Shown here in pieces: positions 33,526 to 45,638 of a DNA stretch of 64,000 nt (position 1 is the first letter of the stretch; each line of letters begins with the position of its first letter). Position numbers and translations under genes: made by a program. Origin of the DNA: Neurospora intermedia (lineage: Eukaryota > Ascomycota > Sordariomycetes > Sordariales > Sordariaceae). The notes beneath the pieces were generated by a model, which was not told where the DNA came from, did not search any database, and saw only the letters and a list, made by a program, of their open reading frames with translations. The stretch covers positions 5,580,001 to 5,644,000 of the forward strand of contig BTPP01000002.1 in NCBI GenBank assembly GCA_037102815.1, read 5' to 3'.

Positions 33526-36284
33526 TCATGACCCCCCACCATGCCCCCCGTCCTCCTCACTCCTCAACCCAGCATACTCGGTCCCCTGATTAGCCGTACT
33601 CAAGCGCGCACAAAGACTCAATAGCACCACCGTCTCCGTTGCCGCATAGTGATTCAGTGCGTCCAGCAGGATTTGCAGGTGTCGACTAAAGTTGCTTTCC
33701 CACTTGCGTATCACCTCAAAGAGCTCGTTCATTCTCGTCTCGGGGTTCTTGTCGTTTTCCATGGCTGTGTCTCCGTCTTTTGACTGCTGTTGCTGTCGTT
33801 GGCCCCGGATGACGAGGAAGTGTCGCCATTGGTCATCCGTCATGTTGGGCGGCTTGGTGTTGCCTGTGAGGTCTGGATCCGACTTTTCGAGCTCCCGGGA
33901 GAGCCAGTTGGTATAGGTGGCGAAGACGGAGCAGGTTTGCATTAGTTTGGAGTGGATCTGGGGGTACGTTAGTTAGTTTGTATCATACAGAATACCTAGG
34001 GTGGAAGATAAGGGGGGACAAGACATACCCGTAACAACTTGCTGTTGGTCAACATGCATTCCTTCAAGCAAGTGTCCAGGAAATCCACGTGTTCCTGCAT
34101 AAGCCCATCGACGGTATGAGGCTTCTTGGCGGATGACGCCCTAGGCGTAGAGGTACCGTCTTGCGTAGTCACACCAGCGCAGTTGTTCTCAATTTCCCGG
34201 AGCGTGTTCATGAGCTTCTGCCAGTTCGGCTCGATTACCTCGGCAGTGCAAAAATAAAGCAGCTGCTGAACGAATACAAGCATACGAGCTCGGAGTGTCC
34301 ATACCCTTCGCTTCCAGATCTCCAGCATGCGGTTTGATGAACGGTGTGTCCAGGCCGTGCCGCTTGCGTGAGTATACCATGTGACCGAGAGTTGGGTCTC
34401 GAGGTAACGCAGTGACAAAAGGTAGCGAAACAAGGCCTGATAACGCCAGATGGTCTTCCTGCTAATAACAAGAGACACCGGGAAGGGAACGGTATAGTCA
34501 AGCTGTAGCGAGGTAAATCCAGTGGCGTTTTTGTCGCCTTCCAACGGCTGGTTTGATGTGAGCTGAAGCGCCTCGCCTTGCTCAATACCGGTAATGTTAA
34601 CGACCCGCTGAAGCGATTTGAGTAGCGTAATCTCGTTCATCTCCACCTTGACATCCTCCTTGAACTTGTCAAGACAGACTATGCTTCCCGGTTGTCGTAG
34701 GACTAAATCGAGCAAAGACTGGAGCTTGCCAGTGTTCACCACCTTGACAGGCTTTCGTAGTTCGGACGTTCCTAGTTCCAAAAAGTAGTTGAAGTAATCC
34801 GACGGATCCAGGAAAAAGTAGTGCTTTAACGATCTTAGTCTCGCCGGCAGCTCGTGTGTGGTAAGAAGCAATTGCATTAGCGATCCGTTTGCATGAGCGT
34901 AGGCGCTGCTGATGTTCTCCAAAAACCTATTGTCGTCAAACGAGTTTGGTACGTCCTGCATCTTGCGACTAACATCGACGCCTCCGCACTCTCGGACAAC
35001 GTTCAGGTATTTGCCAGCGAGCAAGACCTTGTCTTTGACGGCCTCCAGTTGAGGTGGCACATCGTGATCTCGTATCGTATAGCGCCTCTCCCAGTATTCG
35101 TCGGTATAATCCTGCTCCAATCGTTCCCTGCGAATACTCTTTTGTTCTTTGATCAAAAACTCGGAATGTGGGTCATTGATGCTGCCATGGTGCAACCACT
35201 CGTTCAACATGGCCATGTATGGTCGGCTTGCGTCCCGAAGCAGAGTTGTGAGTAGTACTCTGGCGGACGGGTCTCCCGATAGCGACTCCAGTCTCTTGGT
35301 GATCAGCCCCAATACCACGCCTCCCTTGCATATCTTTTTGCCCGTCATATTCCCCGGCACAAGATCACCGCCGTCTCTGAGCTGCTCGATGATGTGATCG
35401 AAGTCGTCGTCGGAACTATCGCTCGATTCGTCCGAGTCGTCATCCAGGAGCGCATTGCGCTTTAGTAGCTCCAGCGCCAAGCCATACATGTGAGCCATCA
35501 GATGACTGCTAGGAAGGATATGCACGTTGAGTTGCTGTAATGTAAAGTTCTTGTCGTTGAGAAACTGTGTTTCCAGCTGGACAACCATGACCAGATACTC
35601 CTGCAAATACCTCCGTATCGAGGCGCACAAGGCGTGGTTGACGGCACCGAATTCTTCGCGACTCTGAACATCAACAAACGTCTCAAGCGCCGTGTAGTGA
35701 GAAGCCATGCGCAGCATGGATTGTGTAAGGTCCAGCAAGCTGGGATCCAGCCCAGATAGGATGCGCCATTGTGGCCCAGATAAGCGGTCTCGTTCCTCGT
35801 AGGGATTATAGCCTTTTGCAAATCGGATGTACTGCCCCTCGAAGCCCATAAAGACGAAGAGCAGGTCCTCGATGATCGCAGCCTCTTGCGCATTGAGGGA
35901 CAGCTCGGCAAGCGGTCGCGGCTGTAGTGTCTGAGGCGCGGACGAAGCAACTGGCGGTATCGAGACTCGCGAAGCTAAAGGGGCTGACGTGTGAGGGAGT
36001 AGGGTAGCGGCGGGTTCCCAAGGGGCTGGCGGTGGTGGTTGTGGTTGTTGTTCAGCAGCGCGGCTGTCTCCTCTTGGCCGCCTTGACTCGACATTCCGTG
36101 ATCTGGACTTCAGGGTGTCGCTACCAGCGCTGAGGGGGTCGGCGTTCCGGCCGGATCGAGCCATGGTAGGATCGCGTGTGGTCACCTGGACTTTGGCTGG
36201 GCGGCGGTCATTGACGAGGGTTCTGCTGGTGGGACGTGTCTGTGATGTGGATTGGGTCGGAGCCAGGGTGGCCGATGATCCCAT
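33526..36284 (-). CDS. Gamma-tubulin complex component 2 (GCP2/Spc97 family)
   Basis: Two exons, 36284-34029 and 33957-33526, encode 895 aa. GCP2 with GCP3 and gamma-tubulin forms the small complex that nucleates microtubules at spindle pole bodies. After a ~125-residue Ser/Pro/Arg-rich N terminus comes the GCP2 signature EAAIIEDLLFVFMGFEGQYIRF, then the GRIP1-domain region (LQEYLVMVVQLETQFL, LLRDASRPYMAMLNEWLHHG). The gamma-tubulin-binding C half includes LRSLKHYFFLDPSDYFNYFLELG, LQLDYTVPFPVSLVISRKTIWRYQALFRYLL and MQEHVDFLDTCLKECML. It is GCP2 rather than GCP3 from the DLLFVFMGFEG block and overall order. An acidic Asp/Ser run sits near residue 290. The intron has a GTATGT donor and CAG acceptor. 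Divergent from the proteasome gene. Confidence 0.92.
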
Positions 36285-37277
36285 TGCGGAGGTGACTCTG
36301 GCGGCGCGGCGGTCGGGGAAGTGGGAAAAGGTTATGGATATGTTTGGCGGCTCGTGGCCATGTGCTGTGTCGTGTGTCCTGCCGTGGGCCGCCGCTGGAC
36401 TGGATCTGGGGTCGGGCGTGTCGGGCCTGGGTTTGGTGAAGGTTGACGGTCGGAGACCCGGTGATGTTGCCCCCTTCTAAGGGTACATTATCTTTGGACT
36501 TGTAGCTTGTCAGCCTAACTTGATATGATGGTCGAGCAGCGGTCGGGAATCTGCCGGGAAACAACTACAGGGTTGTCCTGCAAGGAGACGTTGTTGGATA
36601 TGGAAATGGAGGAGGAATTGCGATGCCAAGAAGGTAGCAATCGCACTCCAACAGTGAATGAGGCTGTGAGAGGATGTTGGAGTGTCGGCGGAATGGAGAC
36701 CCGATTGCTTGATGGAAGTGACGCGACCAGCAACAATTGGACGCGTTATCAGAGGGAGGAGGACCCGCCAAGCAACCTAAGCGGTCTCAGTGGATGATGG
36801 CCCAGCGGCTTCCTTCGTTCCACAGGGAGGGGCACCCGCTCTGAGGGGTTCCCCCAGGCGCTGTCTCTTGGAAGGTACGTACCTGCAAGTACCTTTTGGG
36901 ACACCTAAGTCTAGGGTGCAGGGGATTGGCCGGGCCGCCTGGCGGAGGAGCTTCGTCGGCCTGTCGTGCCTGGGGCTCTTCCATTCCACTGCTTGACGTC
37001 GGTCGGTCCCCAGGCAGTTCAGGCCTTACGGCAGCTTCCCATCCAAACCACCACCACGACACGGCATCATCCAATCTCTCCCAAAACAAACATCCACTCA
37101 CACATCACCAGTCCTCGACTTGGAGACACCGACCCTCGACGCTAACATCATCCGTCTCTTCGACCGTCACCAACCAACGCCCGACGCATATAAGCAGCAA
37201 AGCCAGGCTTACCTCCCGACAGCAACAACACATCCCGGACCCCTCTCCCCACTCGAGCTCCCCTCAACACCGTCAAA
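36285..37277. other. Divergent promoter region, GCP2/proteasome alpha-5
   Basis: 993 bp between two divergent genes, so it holds both promoters and 5' leaders. The segment from about 37030 to 37277 is C-rich and purine-poor, typical of a Neurospora 5' leader. No further gene is seen. Confidence 0.6.
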
Positions 37278-38430
37278 ATGTTTATGGCAAGGTCTGAATA
37301 CGGTATGTCGCTACCACCCCTCACTTGTTTCTGTGGTGATGGTTTGCATATGTCAAGCTTGAAGTGATGCCACTTGAGGGGACAAGCTACGCCTACCATA
37401 CATCATGGACTGACGGACGGCTAACATACTTGCGCGCATCATCTAGATCGGGGCATCAAGTAAGTGATATACATACGAACGAACGACTTTCACGCTTGGC
37501 CACACCACCGCCTCTCTCCCCATACTCCTCCAGCCATTACTCGACCACATACTCCTCGATAACACTTTCAACGAATACCGAGAAAACTCCACACAACCTG
37601 CCATAACACCTACATCCAAACCACCCATCTACTCCAACCAGAGACTAACAACCATGCCCACAGCACATTCTCCCCCGAAGGCCGCCTCTTCCAAGTCGAG
37701 TACTCCCTCGAGGCCATCAAGCTCGGCTCCACCGCCATCGGCGTCGCCACCTCGGAGGGCGTCATTCTCGGCGTCGAGAAGCGCGTGACCTCGACCTTGC
37801 TCGAGACCTCGTCCGTCGAGAAGATTGTCGAGATCGACCGCCACATCGGGACCGCCATGTCCGGGCTGCAGGCCGATGCGCGCTCCATGATCGAGCACGC
37901 CCGCGTCGAGTGCCAGAGCCACGCCTTCAACTACAACGAGAAGCTGCGCGTCGAGAGCTGCACGCAGGCCATCTGCGACCTGGCCCTGCGCTTCGGCGAG
38001 AGCGCCGACGGCGAGGAAAGCATCATGTCCCGCCCCTTTGGCGTGGCGCTGCTGATTGCCGGCTACGATGAGGACGGTCCGAGTCTGTACCATGCCGAGC
38101 CGTCGGGAACGTTTTATCGCTATGATGCAAAGGCAATTGGAAGCGGTAGCGAGGGCGCGCAGGCCGAGTTGCAAAATGAGTACCACAAGGTGGGTTGCCT
38201 AAGGATGTCCGGGACCGTCTTAGGGGTTTATTGCTAATTTTCATCTTGTTATGTAGTCCCTCACCCTCGAAGACGCCGAGACGCTCGTCCTCAAGACGCT
38301 CAAGCAGGTCATGGAGGAGAAGCTCGATGCCAAGAACGTGCAGCTGGCGAGCGTCACCAAGGACAAGGGCTTCAGGATATACACAGACGAGGAAATGGCC
38401 GCTGTTGTTGCGCGGTTGCCCGCCAACTAA
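37278..38430 (+). CDS. pup2: 20S proteasome subunit alpha type-5 (Pup2/PSMA5)
   Basis: Four exons, 37278-37302, 37447-37459 (13 nt), 37664-38189 and 38257-38430, encode 245 aa. It is one of seven alpha-ring subunits of the 20S proteasome; these are non-catalytic gate and docking subunits. The spliced N terminus [20 protein letters not shown] leads into the alpha-type signature [19 protein letters not shown]. Subtype alpha-5 is indicated by DRGINTFSPEGR and by [17 protein letters not shown]...[14 protein letters not shown], plus [20 protein letters not shown]. The 13-nt second exon (DRGI plus two bases) is needed to keep frame and supply the conserved motif. All introns are GT-AG (60-204 nt). 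Confidence 0.95.
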
Positions 38431-39021
38431 AGAAGCATGTGTCATGTAATGTTGTGGAAGGGGAATGGGAAACTAAAGCATAGCTGGAGATAGCAGGCGA
38501 ACGGGATGGAAAGCAGCATCTCCCCGTTTTTGATGGGAGAAACTGTCTAATGAATCGAATCCAACTAAAGTACCTTGGCAGTTGGTGGCCTCTATTCGCC
38601 CCATTCCACGGCATGTGTCCAGTGTTCCAAGCACGCCTTGCAACAAATCTGCAAAAGATGAAGGCGTAGGGGAGTAAACGACCTAAAAGCCGTTCAGCAG
38701 GCAACACACCGTTTACTCACCAACATCTCTTGTCTCGGACTTGGATTCCCTTCCAGCCTTTTGAGACAGTAAGTTTGATGCAGTATACATCTCCCACAAA
38801 GACATCCATAATGCCCAATCTTCGTCTGCTATACACTCGCTCGTCGAGGTCCGCTCAACTTGTTTTCCCCAGCCCGCCCTCAACGCCCGAATTATATATA
38901 TAGTCCCGTATTGTATTACCACCATGTCTGCCCTTTCTCTATCCCAACCCTCCCCCAACATCCATCCAACAATCACAACCGTCCGTTCCCCCCATCCCCC
39001 CCCCAGATTCTATACTTGTAA
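38431..39021. other. Convergent intergenic region
   Basis: 591 bp between the 3' ends of the proteasome gene (+) and the zinc-cluster gene (-). No feature beyond presumed 3' UTRs. Confidence 0.6.
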
Positions 39022-42000
39022 TCACTCCCCCTCACTCAACTCCAACCGATCCAAATCCTGTTCCACCGTCAACAACCCCAGCGCAAAATGCGCATGTTCC
39101 GTCCTCGCCAGCACCAACCGATTCTCCCCCGCCTGTTCCTCCCGAATCTTTTTATCGATTCTTCGCGGTCGCATCCAAATCGGTAAGAAACCACCACCAC
39201 TACTATTACTACTATTATTATTCGAAGAAGAAGAAGAAAGGGAAGACGAAAAAGAAGAAGAAGAAGAAGAAAGCCGTCGATACGGTGGACCACGACCCAT
39301 TTCCGCAGCTTTCATCCATCCGGATTCGCACCCGTCGGCGATTTGGCGGGCGGATTGCCACCCTGTTAGGCGGGCCATGTCGTGCAGGCGGGAGATGAGC
39401 CAGTGGCGTTGGGGTGGTTCTTGGAACTGTTTGTTTACAATGTAAGTAATTGGGGACTGGATGGGATGGAATAGACAGGGGGGATAAAATGGAAAGGGGG
39501 AAAAAAAGGGGGAGACCAACCTGAATACCAGCAACAAACAAACAAAACCCACTCTCTATAAACGCCGCGCCCACAAGCGTACTAACCGCACTGACATGGC
39601 TCGTATCCTCATGCAACCCCGCGGCGATCCTCGCAACCGTATACGCCCACGGCGCCGTCTGTCCCGCGCTCATACCGGCGGCAATCATCGCCACGGGCGG
39701 CATCGCCGGGTGCGCCCTCTGCAGCGCTATTAGTCCCATGTAGTAGTTCATCCAGATGCCCGCAATACTATACGTCCTGTACATCAGGGCGGGTCCAAAG
39801 GGGGTCATTTCCGGCGTGGCGAGATCGGGACCCATGGGCGCAAAGTCCGGGCCGAGACGGGACTTGAAGAGATCAAAGGCCGAGCGGATCTCGTCCCATT
39901 CGCGAAAGGCGGCGAGCGTGGCGGTGTCGTAGTCCATGTCGTCGGTGGAGTCGGTGTCGGGGGTGGTCGGGTCGCGGGGCGGGGAGAAGCCTTGGGGTGG
40001 GACGAAGGTACCCTTTGTGGGCATGAGGCCGGCGAAGAGAGGTGGGGATTGACCGCGCCCGGCGGAGGAGGAGAAGGATGAAGAAGGGGGGCCTCTTTGG
40101 GGTGGACCGCCGCCGGGAGCACCATGGCCGGGAGGAGGGCCTTGACCAGGCGGGCCATGTCCCGGTGGTCCTTGTCCTCGTCCGGCGCTACCAGCGGGGG
40201 CACCGGCTCGGCGCACTTTTCGCTTGCGGGCTAGGTCTCGAGAGGCAAAGTTGGCTACGCGGCCGAGGAGGAGCATTAGATGGTCGAAGGTGCCGTAGCT
40301 GGAGGGAAAGAATTAGCATGTTACACCTTTTCAGTGCGGGATCGAGTTGACTTACATGGCATCCATCCTCCCACACTCTCCTCTCGGCGCACACTGAGCC
40401 CATTGATCATACGGCATACTGTTCATCCTCGTTAGCAAAGTATTCCCAACTCCCATCAGCAACGACAACCAAACTTACAATAACCTCGTCCCTCCCAAAA
40501 TACTCTGGTAAACATCCATCTTACAATACCACCAATACAGATCCCTCAGCTGCTGATAAGTCTCAAGGTCCTTCTCCGTATACGGCCGCTTCTTGCTCGC
40601 CACCTCCGGATCATCATAGGTGACTTTCGTGCCCGTCAGCTGACTGATTAGCTCCGTATCGACCTTGTACAGGGCAAGATCAGGACCGAGAGAAGCACTG
40701 GGCCGTCGTTCTCGTTGATGGGCAAAGATCTCCTTGGTCATTTTCAAAAAGGGAATCTCTTTCATGATGGCGTGCGCTCCCCACATGTGTCGGCACCACT
40801 TGTCGTGGTCGGAGTTCCAGACTTCGTAGTAGCCGAGCAGGAGCGTGGCTGCGAGAGTAGCCGGTTGCGTACGCCGGTTGGGGCTTTGGTAGTTTCGGGC
40901 GATCCGGCGCAGACAGAGGTGATAGTGCTTCATGGCTGCTGTGGCGGGAACTCGGGCTAGGTTGGCTATTTGCAAACTGGCAAGGGCGAGAATGGCTTGC
41001 ATCAAAGCAGGATGGTTGAAGGCCATGATGGGGAAAGTATAAGTCCAGATATGTTGTCTGATCTTGGGCACTGGTTGGCCCTGGAACATGGGTGTGGGAT
41101 CGAACGGATGTCTTTCGTAAAGAGACATGCTCTGCCCGGTGACGTTGACAAAGTACCAAAACACGGCGGCAGTCTGAGAGTCGTTGAGAGGCGAGCTCAT
41201 GGACGAGGGGATGTACGTTTGTAAGACGTTCATTTCCGGAAACCCAGCAACCGTTCTCATCTGAACACCATATGCGTCCACGGGGGCTATTAGCCGCCTG
41301 GCTACGTGGATACCGAGGTCGTTTGATCTAAGATGCGCATCGTGGACATCCATGGGGATATCTTCATCTTCCGAGTCGGCCATGGATGCCTCATCGTCGG
41401 ACTGCCAGTACATTTCCTCCTTGACAAACCCATTGACGTCAGGTTGCAACTCATCCTCTTCAATAATCCGGCCGTGTTGTTTACTTGTCGCTGTCCGGGT
41501 GTGGCTGTAGTTGGATGAACCTGCCTCAATCACCCGGTTCGGGTCATAGCCATGCGTCGGAGACGTCAACTGGAAGGAACTCTCGTATGCATGTTGCGGG
41601 AGGTAGCCTGATGCCGGTGGAGGACCTACTGAAGAGACGCTCTGGCTGGGACTAGGTAGTTGTCCATAGAAGGATGTCTGTGAAGCCGGACCTCCAGCTT
41701 GAGCGGCCAGAAAGGGGTGGTGTGTCTGGTGTTGTTGTTGCGACGCCGCAAAGGGCATGGGCATCGCGCCCGTAAAGTCGACTTGTGGTGGCTTTGGCGC
41801 GATAGCAGCAAGTGATCCTTGTTGTGCTGCTGCTTTGGCCTGGGTAGCCGTCAAAGGAGCACCGATAGGTTGATTTCGGTTCTGCTGATGGTACACGGGA
41901 TGCCCAAAGTGAGTAGAGCCATGGCCGTAAGAACTCAGAGGCTCCTTGAACGTGAGTCGTTGGTTGTAGCCTTCACATTGTCTCTTGGATTTTGTGCAGT

Positions 42001-42309
42001 TGTTGCAGATCGGCTTGGCTTCGTCACATTTGATGCGTCGCTTTCGACAAGCTGCGGCGTGTCAGCATTCATAGCTTGGGGGGTGCGCATTGCAGCCTCG
42101 GGATGTCACGTACTGAGACAACCGGTCTTTGTTCTCTTCCTAACTGGTGCCTTCTTTGAGGGGTCCTCTTGGCTACCCGATGCCGCCGCACCGGTACCGG
42201 CACTTGCAAAAGCGCCAGTGCCTGTATTAGATTCAGATGAAGATGCTGGCGGCTTGGGATCCGGAGAGGAGCTTCTCTCTGGAGAACTGCCAGCGCCGGT
42301 GGAATCCAT
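39022..42309 (-). CDS. Zn(II)2Cys6 transcription factor with fungal-specific middle domain
   Basis: Five exons on the minus strand (42309-42114, 42051-40479, 40418-40356, 40298-39521, 39426-39022) give 1004 aa. Exons 1 and 2 join to form a canonical binuclear zinc cluster from about residue 64: C-X2-C-X6-C-X6-C-X2-C-X6-C, beginning TGCLTCRKRRIKCDEAK. A Gln/Ser/Pro-rich linker and an acidic patch (SDDEASMADSEDEDIPMD) follow. The middle domain holds VFWYFVNVTGQSMSLYERHPFD, FPIMAFNHPALMQAILALASLQ and YYEVWNSDHDKWCRHMWGA, a conserved subfamily pattern I cannot tie to a named regulator. Exon 4 has a Gly/Pro/His-rich insert (about 640-700) and exon 5 a Ser run from TTC-type repeats. It should be a nuclear DNA-binding regulator; target genes are unknown. 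Confidence 0.88.
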
Positions 42310-45300
42310 GGTAAAGCTTCCTGATGGATGTCGTATGCGATCTGTCGGACGATAATGAGGTAAGGGTTCGAGGAGATCCTGACTCTTTCATGCGATGTCT
42401 AGGTAGCTCAAGAGTGAGAAAGTAACCTAGTCAAATATTACCACCACTCAAGGTGGAATGGTGCACAAGTGTTGGCAAGGCCAGGTGTGAAAGGAATGTT
42501 GCTACGCCTCCCCGTCTCCGAGACACTGGGCCGAAAGTCCACCCGAATCTAGATTGGCCGGCTGAGACAAAGTGAGGGAGTGTAAGTGAGGGCGACGAGT
42601 GGACAATAAATCTCCGCCTGGCGTACGGACCGCGAAGTAGCCGGTGACAGCAAAGAAGGGACGGGGGAGATACCGCAACAACGCAGCTCGTCAAAGGTGC
42701 GTGTGGGCGAGACACCTGGTGTGACTTGTAACCCGCAACCCGGCACTCGGCCGCGAAGAGTTGCGGACAACAAAGACCCTTTGGTCAGATATCCGGCAGT
42801 GGAGGTTCAGTTGCTGGAAACTTTGGACCTCGGGATTAAGGTCAAAGAGTGAAGAGAGATAAGTAGGGTACAAAAGGAGGCCCCCACCTCAGCTTTGCTT
42901 TTGCCAAGGTATCAAAGACAGAAGAGAGCTTGACAGAGCTGAGGTATCTTCACCAGCGAGCAGGTGCTGTTGGAAGAGAAGAGACTGAGTGACAGTTGTC
43001 GGTCGTAGGCTAGAAGAACGGGCAGGACGGAGCTTGCCGTGAACGTCACTGAAGTATACGAGGACCTAAAGTGAAAAGCCCGCCCAGCTAAGGTCAATGC
43101 TTGTCAAAGGGGGGATAGGTTTGCGGCCCAGGACTCTTCTGAGATCTACATGTAGCCTGATCTGGGACCAGCAGAGCTTTATGCAATGATCTTCAAAGAT
43201 AGGTTATAGTAGATCAAAATTTCAAGCAGCTCTCCACAGACTTGGGACGGGGTTCTGGAACTGTGACTAGTTCGGACAACTAATCAGCACTCTCGTATGG
43301 ATAAAGATGAACCTCTCTTCAGATCGAGGGAGGTATAAGGTGGCTCCGATCGCCTAGCTCCAGAGTTCGTGAGGAGTGAGTGGGAGAGATAACCTGATAG
43401 CAGACGGTCGGATGTGCAAAGGTAGTACATACCCACATGGGCTTTGCAGAAATGTTTTCGTTTGGCTCTCACCGACAAGCCATTGCCTAGCACCGTTGTC
43501 CTATTCCAATGGTGGAGATGTACGGGGATGGCTCACGCTTTTCGAAGAGGGACTCTTGTGAATCCTAAACGCTGTTCTCAAGTCTCCTCGGTCGTAGCGT
43601 AGCTGGTTGAGCACACGAAACAAAAGCGTCGCGTGTTTGGGTATCAGGTTCTTGTACCGCGGCGTGGTGTAGAGATTGAAAGACAAGGGAGACAAGAAGG
43701 CCAAGCCACTTTGTAGCTGCATGCCTGGCTCGCCTGGATATTCAAACTGTGTTAGTGTAGCATCAGGCCACCCTCGGGAAGAAGCCGTGGTGTAGCGGCT
43801 TGGTGGGTGTGGACAGGAATTGTCACCACGCTCGTCAGCCTTTTTCTTCAGTCTTTCGGAGGAACTGTGAACAGGTCATGATGGGGGGGACTCAAGATAA
43901 CCAGGCATCTTGTTGGCCGTCTGTGCAAAGTCCATGGCCATGGATAGGTAGCAGCCTCTTAGTATTGCCATGTCGTCGAATAGTAGTGTAGCCCCATCAC
44001 CAAACAGAGCATAGCGGATTCGTTGGGGGCAGTCTTGCCGACCCGAAAACGGTCGGAGGGCTGTGAAGAACACGAGGCACCCCGGCGATGAAGTGGACGA
44101 TTCACGGTCTTGAAGCCCAAATGGGAGTGGGAATGGAACCTCGCTCCTCGGGATGTCCCTGACTGGTGGGTACCTGGGCTTGACAAAGGTGGGGTACAGT
44201 ATTGGTGTAAGGTGTGCCTGTCAGCTGCCAGGCACTGAGACGCACCACCGTCACTTTCATTCTGCATTCAAGGAAGTCGCAAAGTGACAGACGGCAACGA
44301 CTTGCATTTTACAAACTGCCTACAAGTACCTAGACATCACAATCCACAGTCCAAGGTGACCAAAGGGTATCTACCTTATCTAGTCTGTCTAACTAATCCT
44401 AGCAAAGCGAATTCGAGACAGCAAACAGCCCTCTTTAGATCGACGGCCGAAATATGGAAAGAATACCACCCATTGACAGCCCGGGTGGGGGGATGATGAT
44501 AGCTACTCCAAACCGCTCGAGAAAGGCCGAGTCAATTCTCACCGTGGTCTCTACAAGGCGCTGTCCGATACAATAAAACGACGGGATACGTCAACGGTCG
44601 GATGAAAGCACATGGAATCCTACAAAGTGTAAATATCCCTGAAGTACAAAGCCTTTGGCTAGCATTTGAAAATATGAAGGTGTAATTCTACTAGCAGAGA
44701 CCGCACTTATACCCATTTACCGGGGCTCCGAGGTCCCACTTTTTGGTGCGACCTGACGTCTGACAGTGGCCGGAGGGGGCTTCATGGTTTGTGCACCCAA
44801 TTCTCCTCAAGTACAAATACCCAGCAAGTGCAATAGATTCTGGCAGCTTGGACTACTAGTGGTTGCACATTAAGGGGGTTTGACTGTACTACGTAATTCA
44901 ACCTCTACGTATAATAATGCTTGGGCCATGTTCATTATACACGGACTGCTATGCAAGCGTATGTTGCATGAGTTGGGCCGCGCCGATATTACTGTGTACA
45001 TTGTGCCTCTGTTCCGACTGAGTCTCCGACAGTGATGGATTTTGAAAACTTCCCCATATGTTTTGCTCCCTGATCGATCGAGCGAGATGGTTGGAACTAG
45101 CGTTGATATGTGGTCTGAACTCTTAATAATAGTTCAAAGATTCCAGTCAGGCTAGAGATGACAAGATCTCGTATACGTCCGTAGAACTTTCGGGCTTCAA
45201 CTGTGGTTGCGTCTCCTGCCGCCGTCGGGTACAGTGTTCCCTTGCTGTACATGATCAAGGAAACAGAAGTTTCCGGGTAATGTTACAGAAGCAACTGATG

Positions 45301-45638
45301 AAACTTCCTTTGCGGCTCACCCGTCTAATGCGCACAGGGTACAGCCGCTGGGAACCTGAGAGGGATGTCCATGAACCTTCTCAGAGGTAGGTGTCCGGGA
45401 AGGGAAAGTGGAGATTATCGACAATCTGCTTATCTTTTAGGAAGGTTTGGGGAATTTGCAGGGGTTCTCTCAATTGACGTTGCTTCCAAAAGCCAACGGC
45501 CCCACCTAAATTTTCTTCGTACCTCTAGTGTACCTATCTCTAGTCTATCACAACTAACTGAACCATCCCCATCTTCGAGTTTGACCAACAACAATCATTT
45601 TTGCATTTCTTGTCTCGTACAAGAAAGAAGCAGCCATC
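42310..45638. other. Long divergent intergenic region
   Basis: 3.3 kb between the zinc-cluster gene (-) and RRP8 (+), containing both promoters. Most of it lacks coding character, but 43537-44217 on the minus strand carries protein-like frames, listed separately. Confidence 0.5.
43537..44217 (-). other. Unidentified coding-like segments, possible unannotated or decayed host gene
   Basis: Two minus-strand frames look more like protein than chance. Segment A (44217-43876) starts after a CTGACAG acceptor-like site and encodes a run with YPTFVKPRYPPVRDIPR, VPFPLPFGLQDRES, CPQRIRYALFGDGATLLFDDMA and LRGCYLSMAMDFAQTANK before a stop. Segment B (43746-43537) follows a CTAACACAG branch/acceptor and encodes FEYPGEPGMQLQSG, LYTTPRYKNLIPKHATLLF and LRYDRGDLRTAFRIHK, ending at a GTGAGC donor-like site. 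I found no ATG exon and no clean donor joining A to B, and I do not recognise the family. It could be part of a spliced gene or a broken one. Confidence 0.33.
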
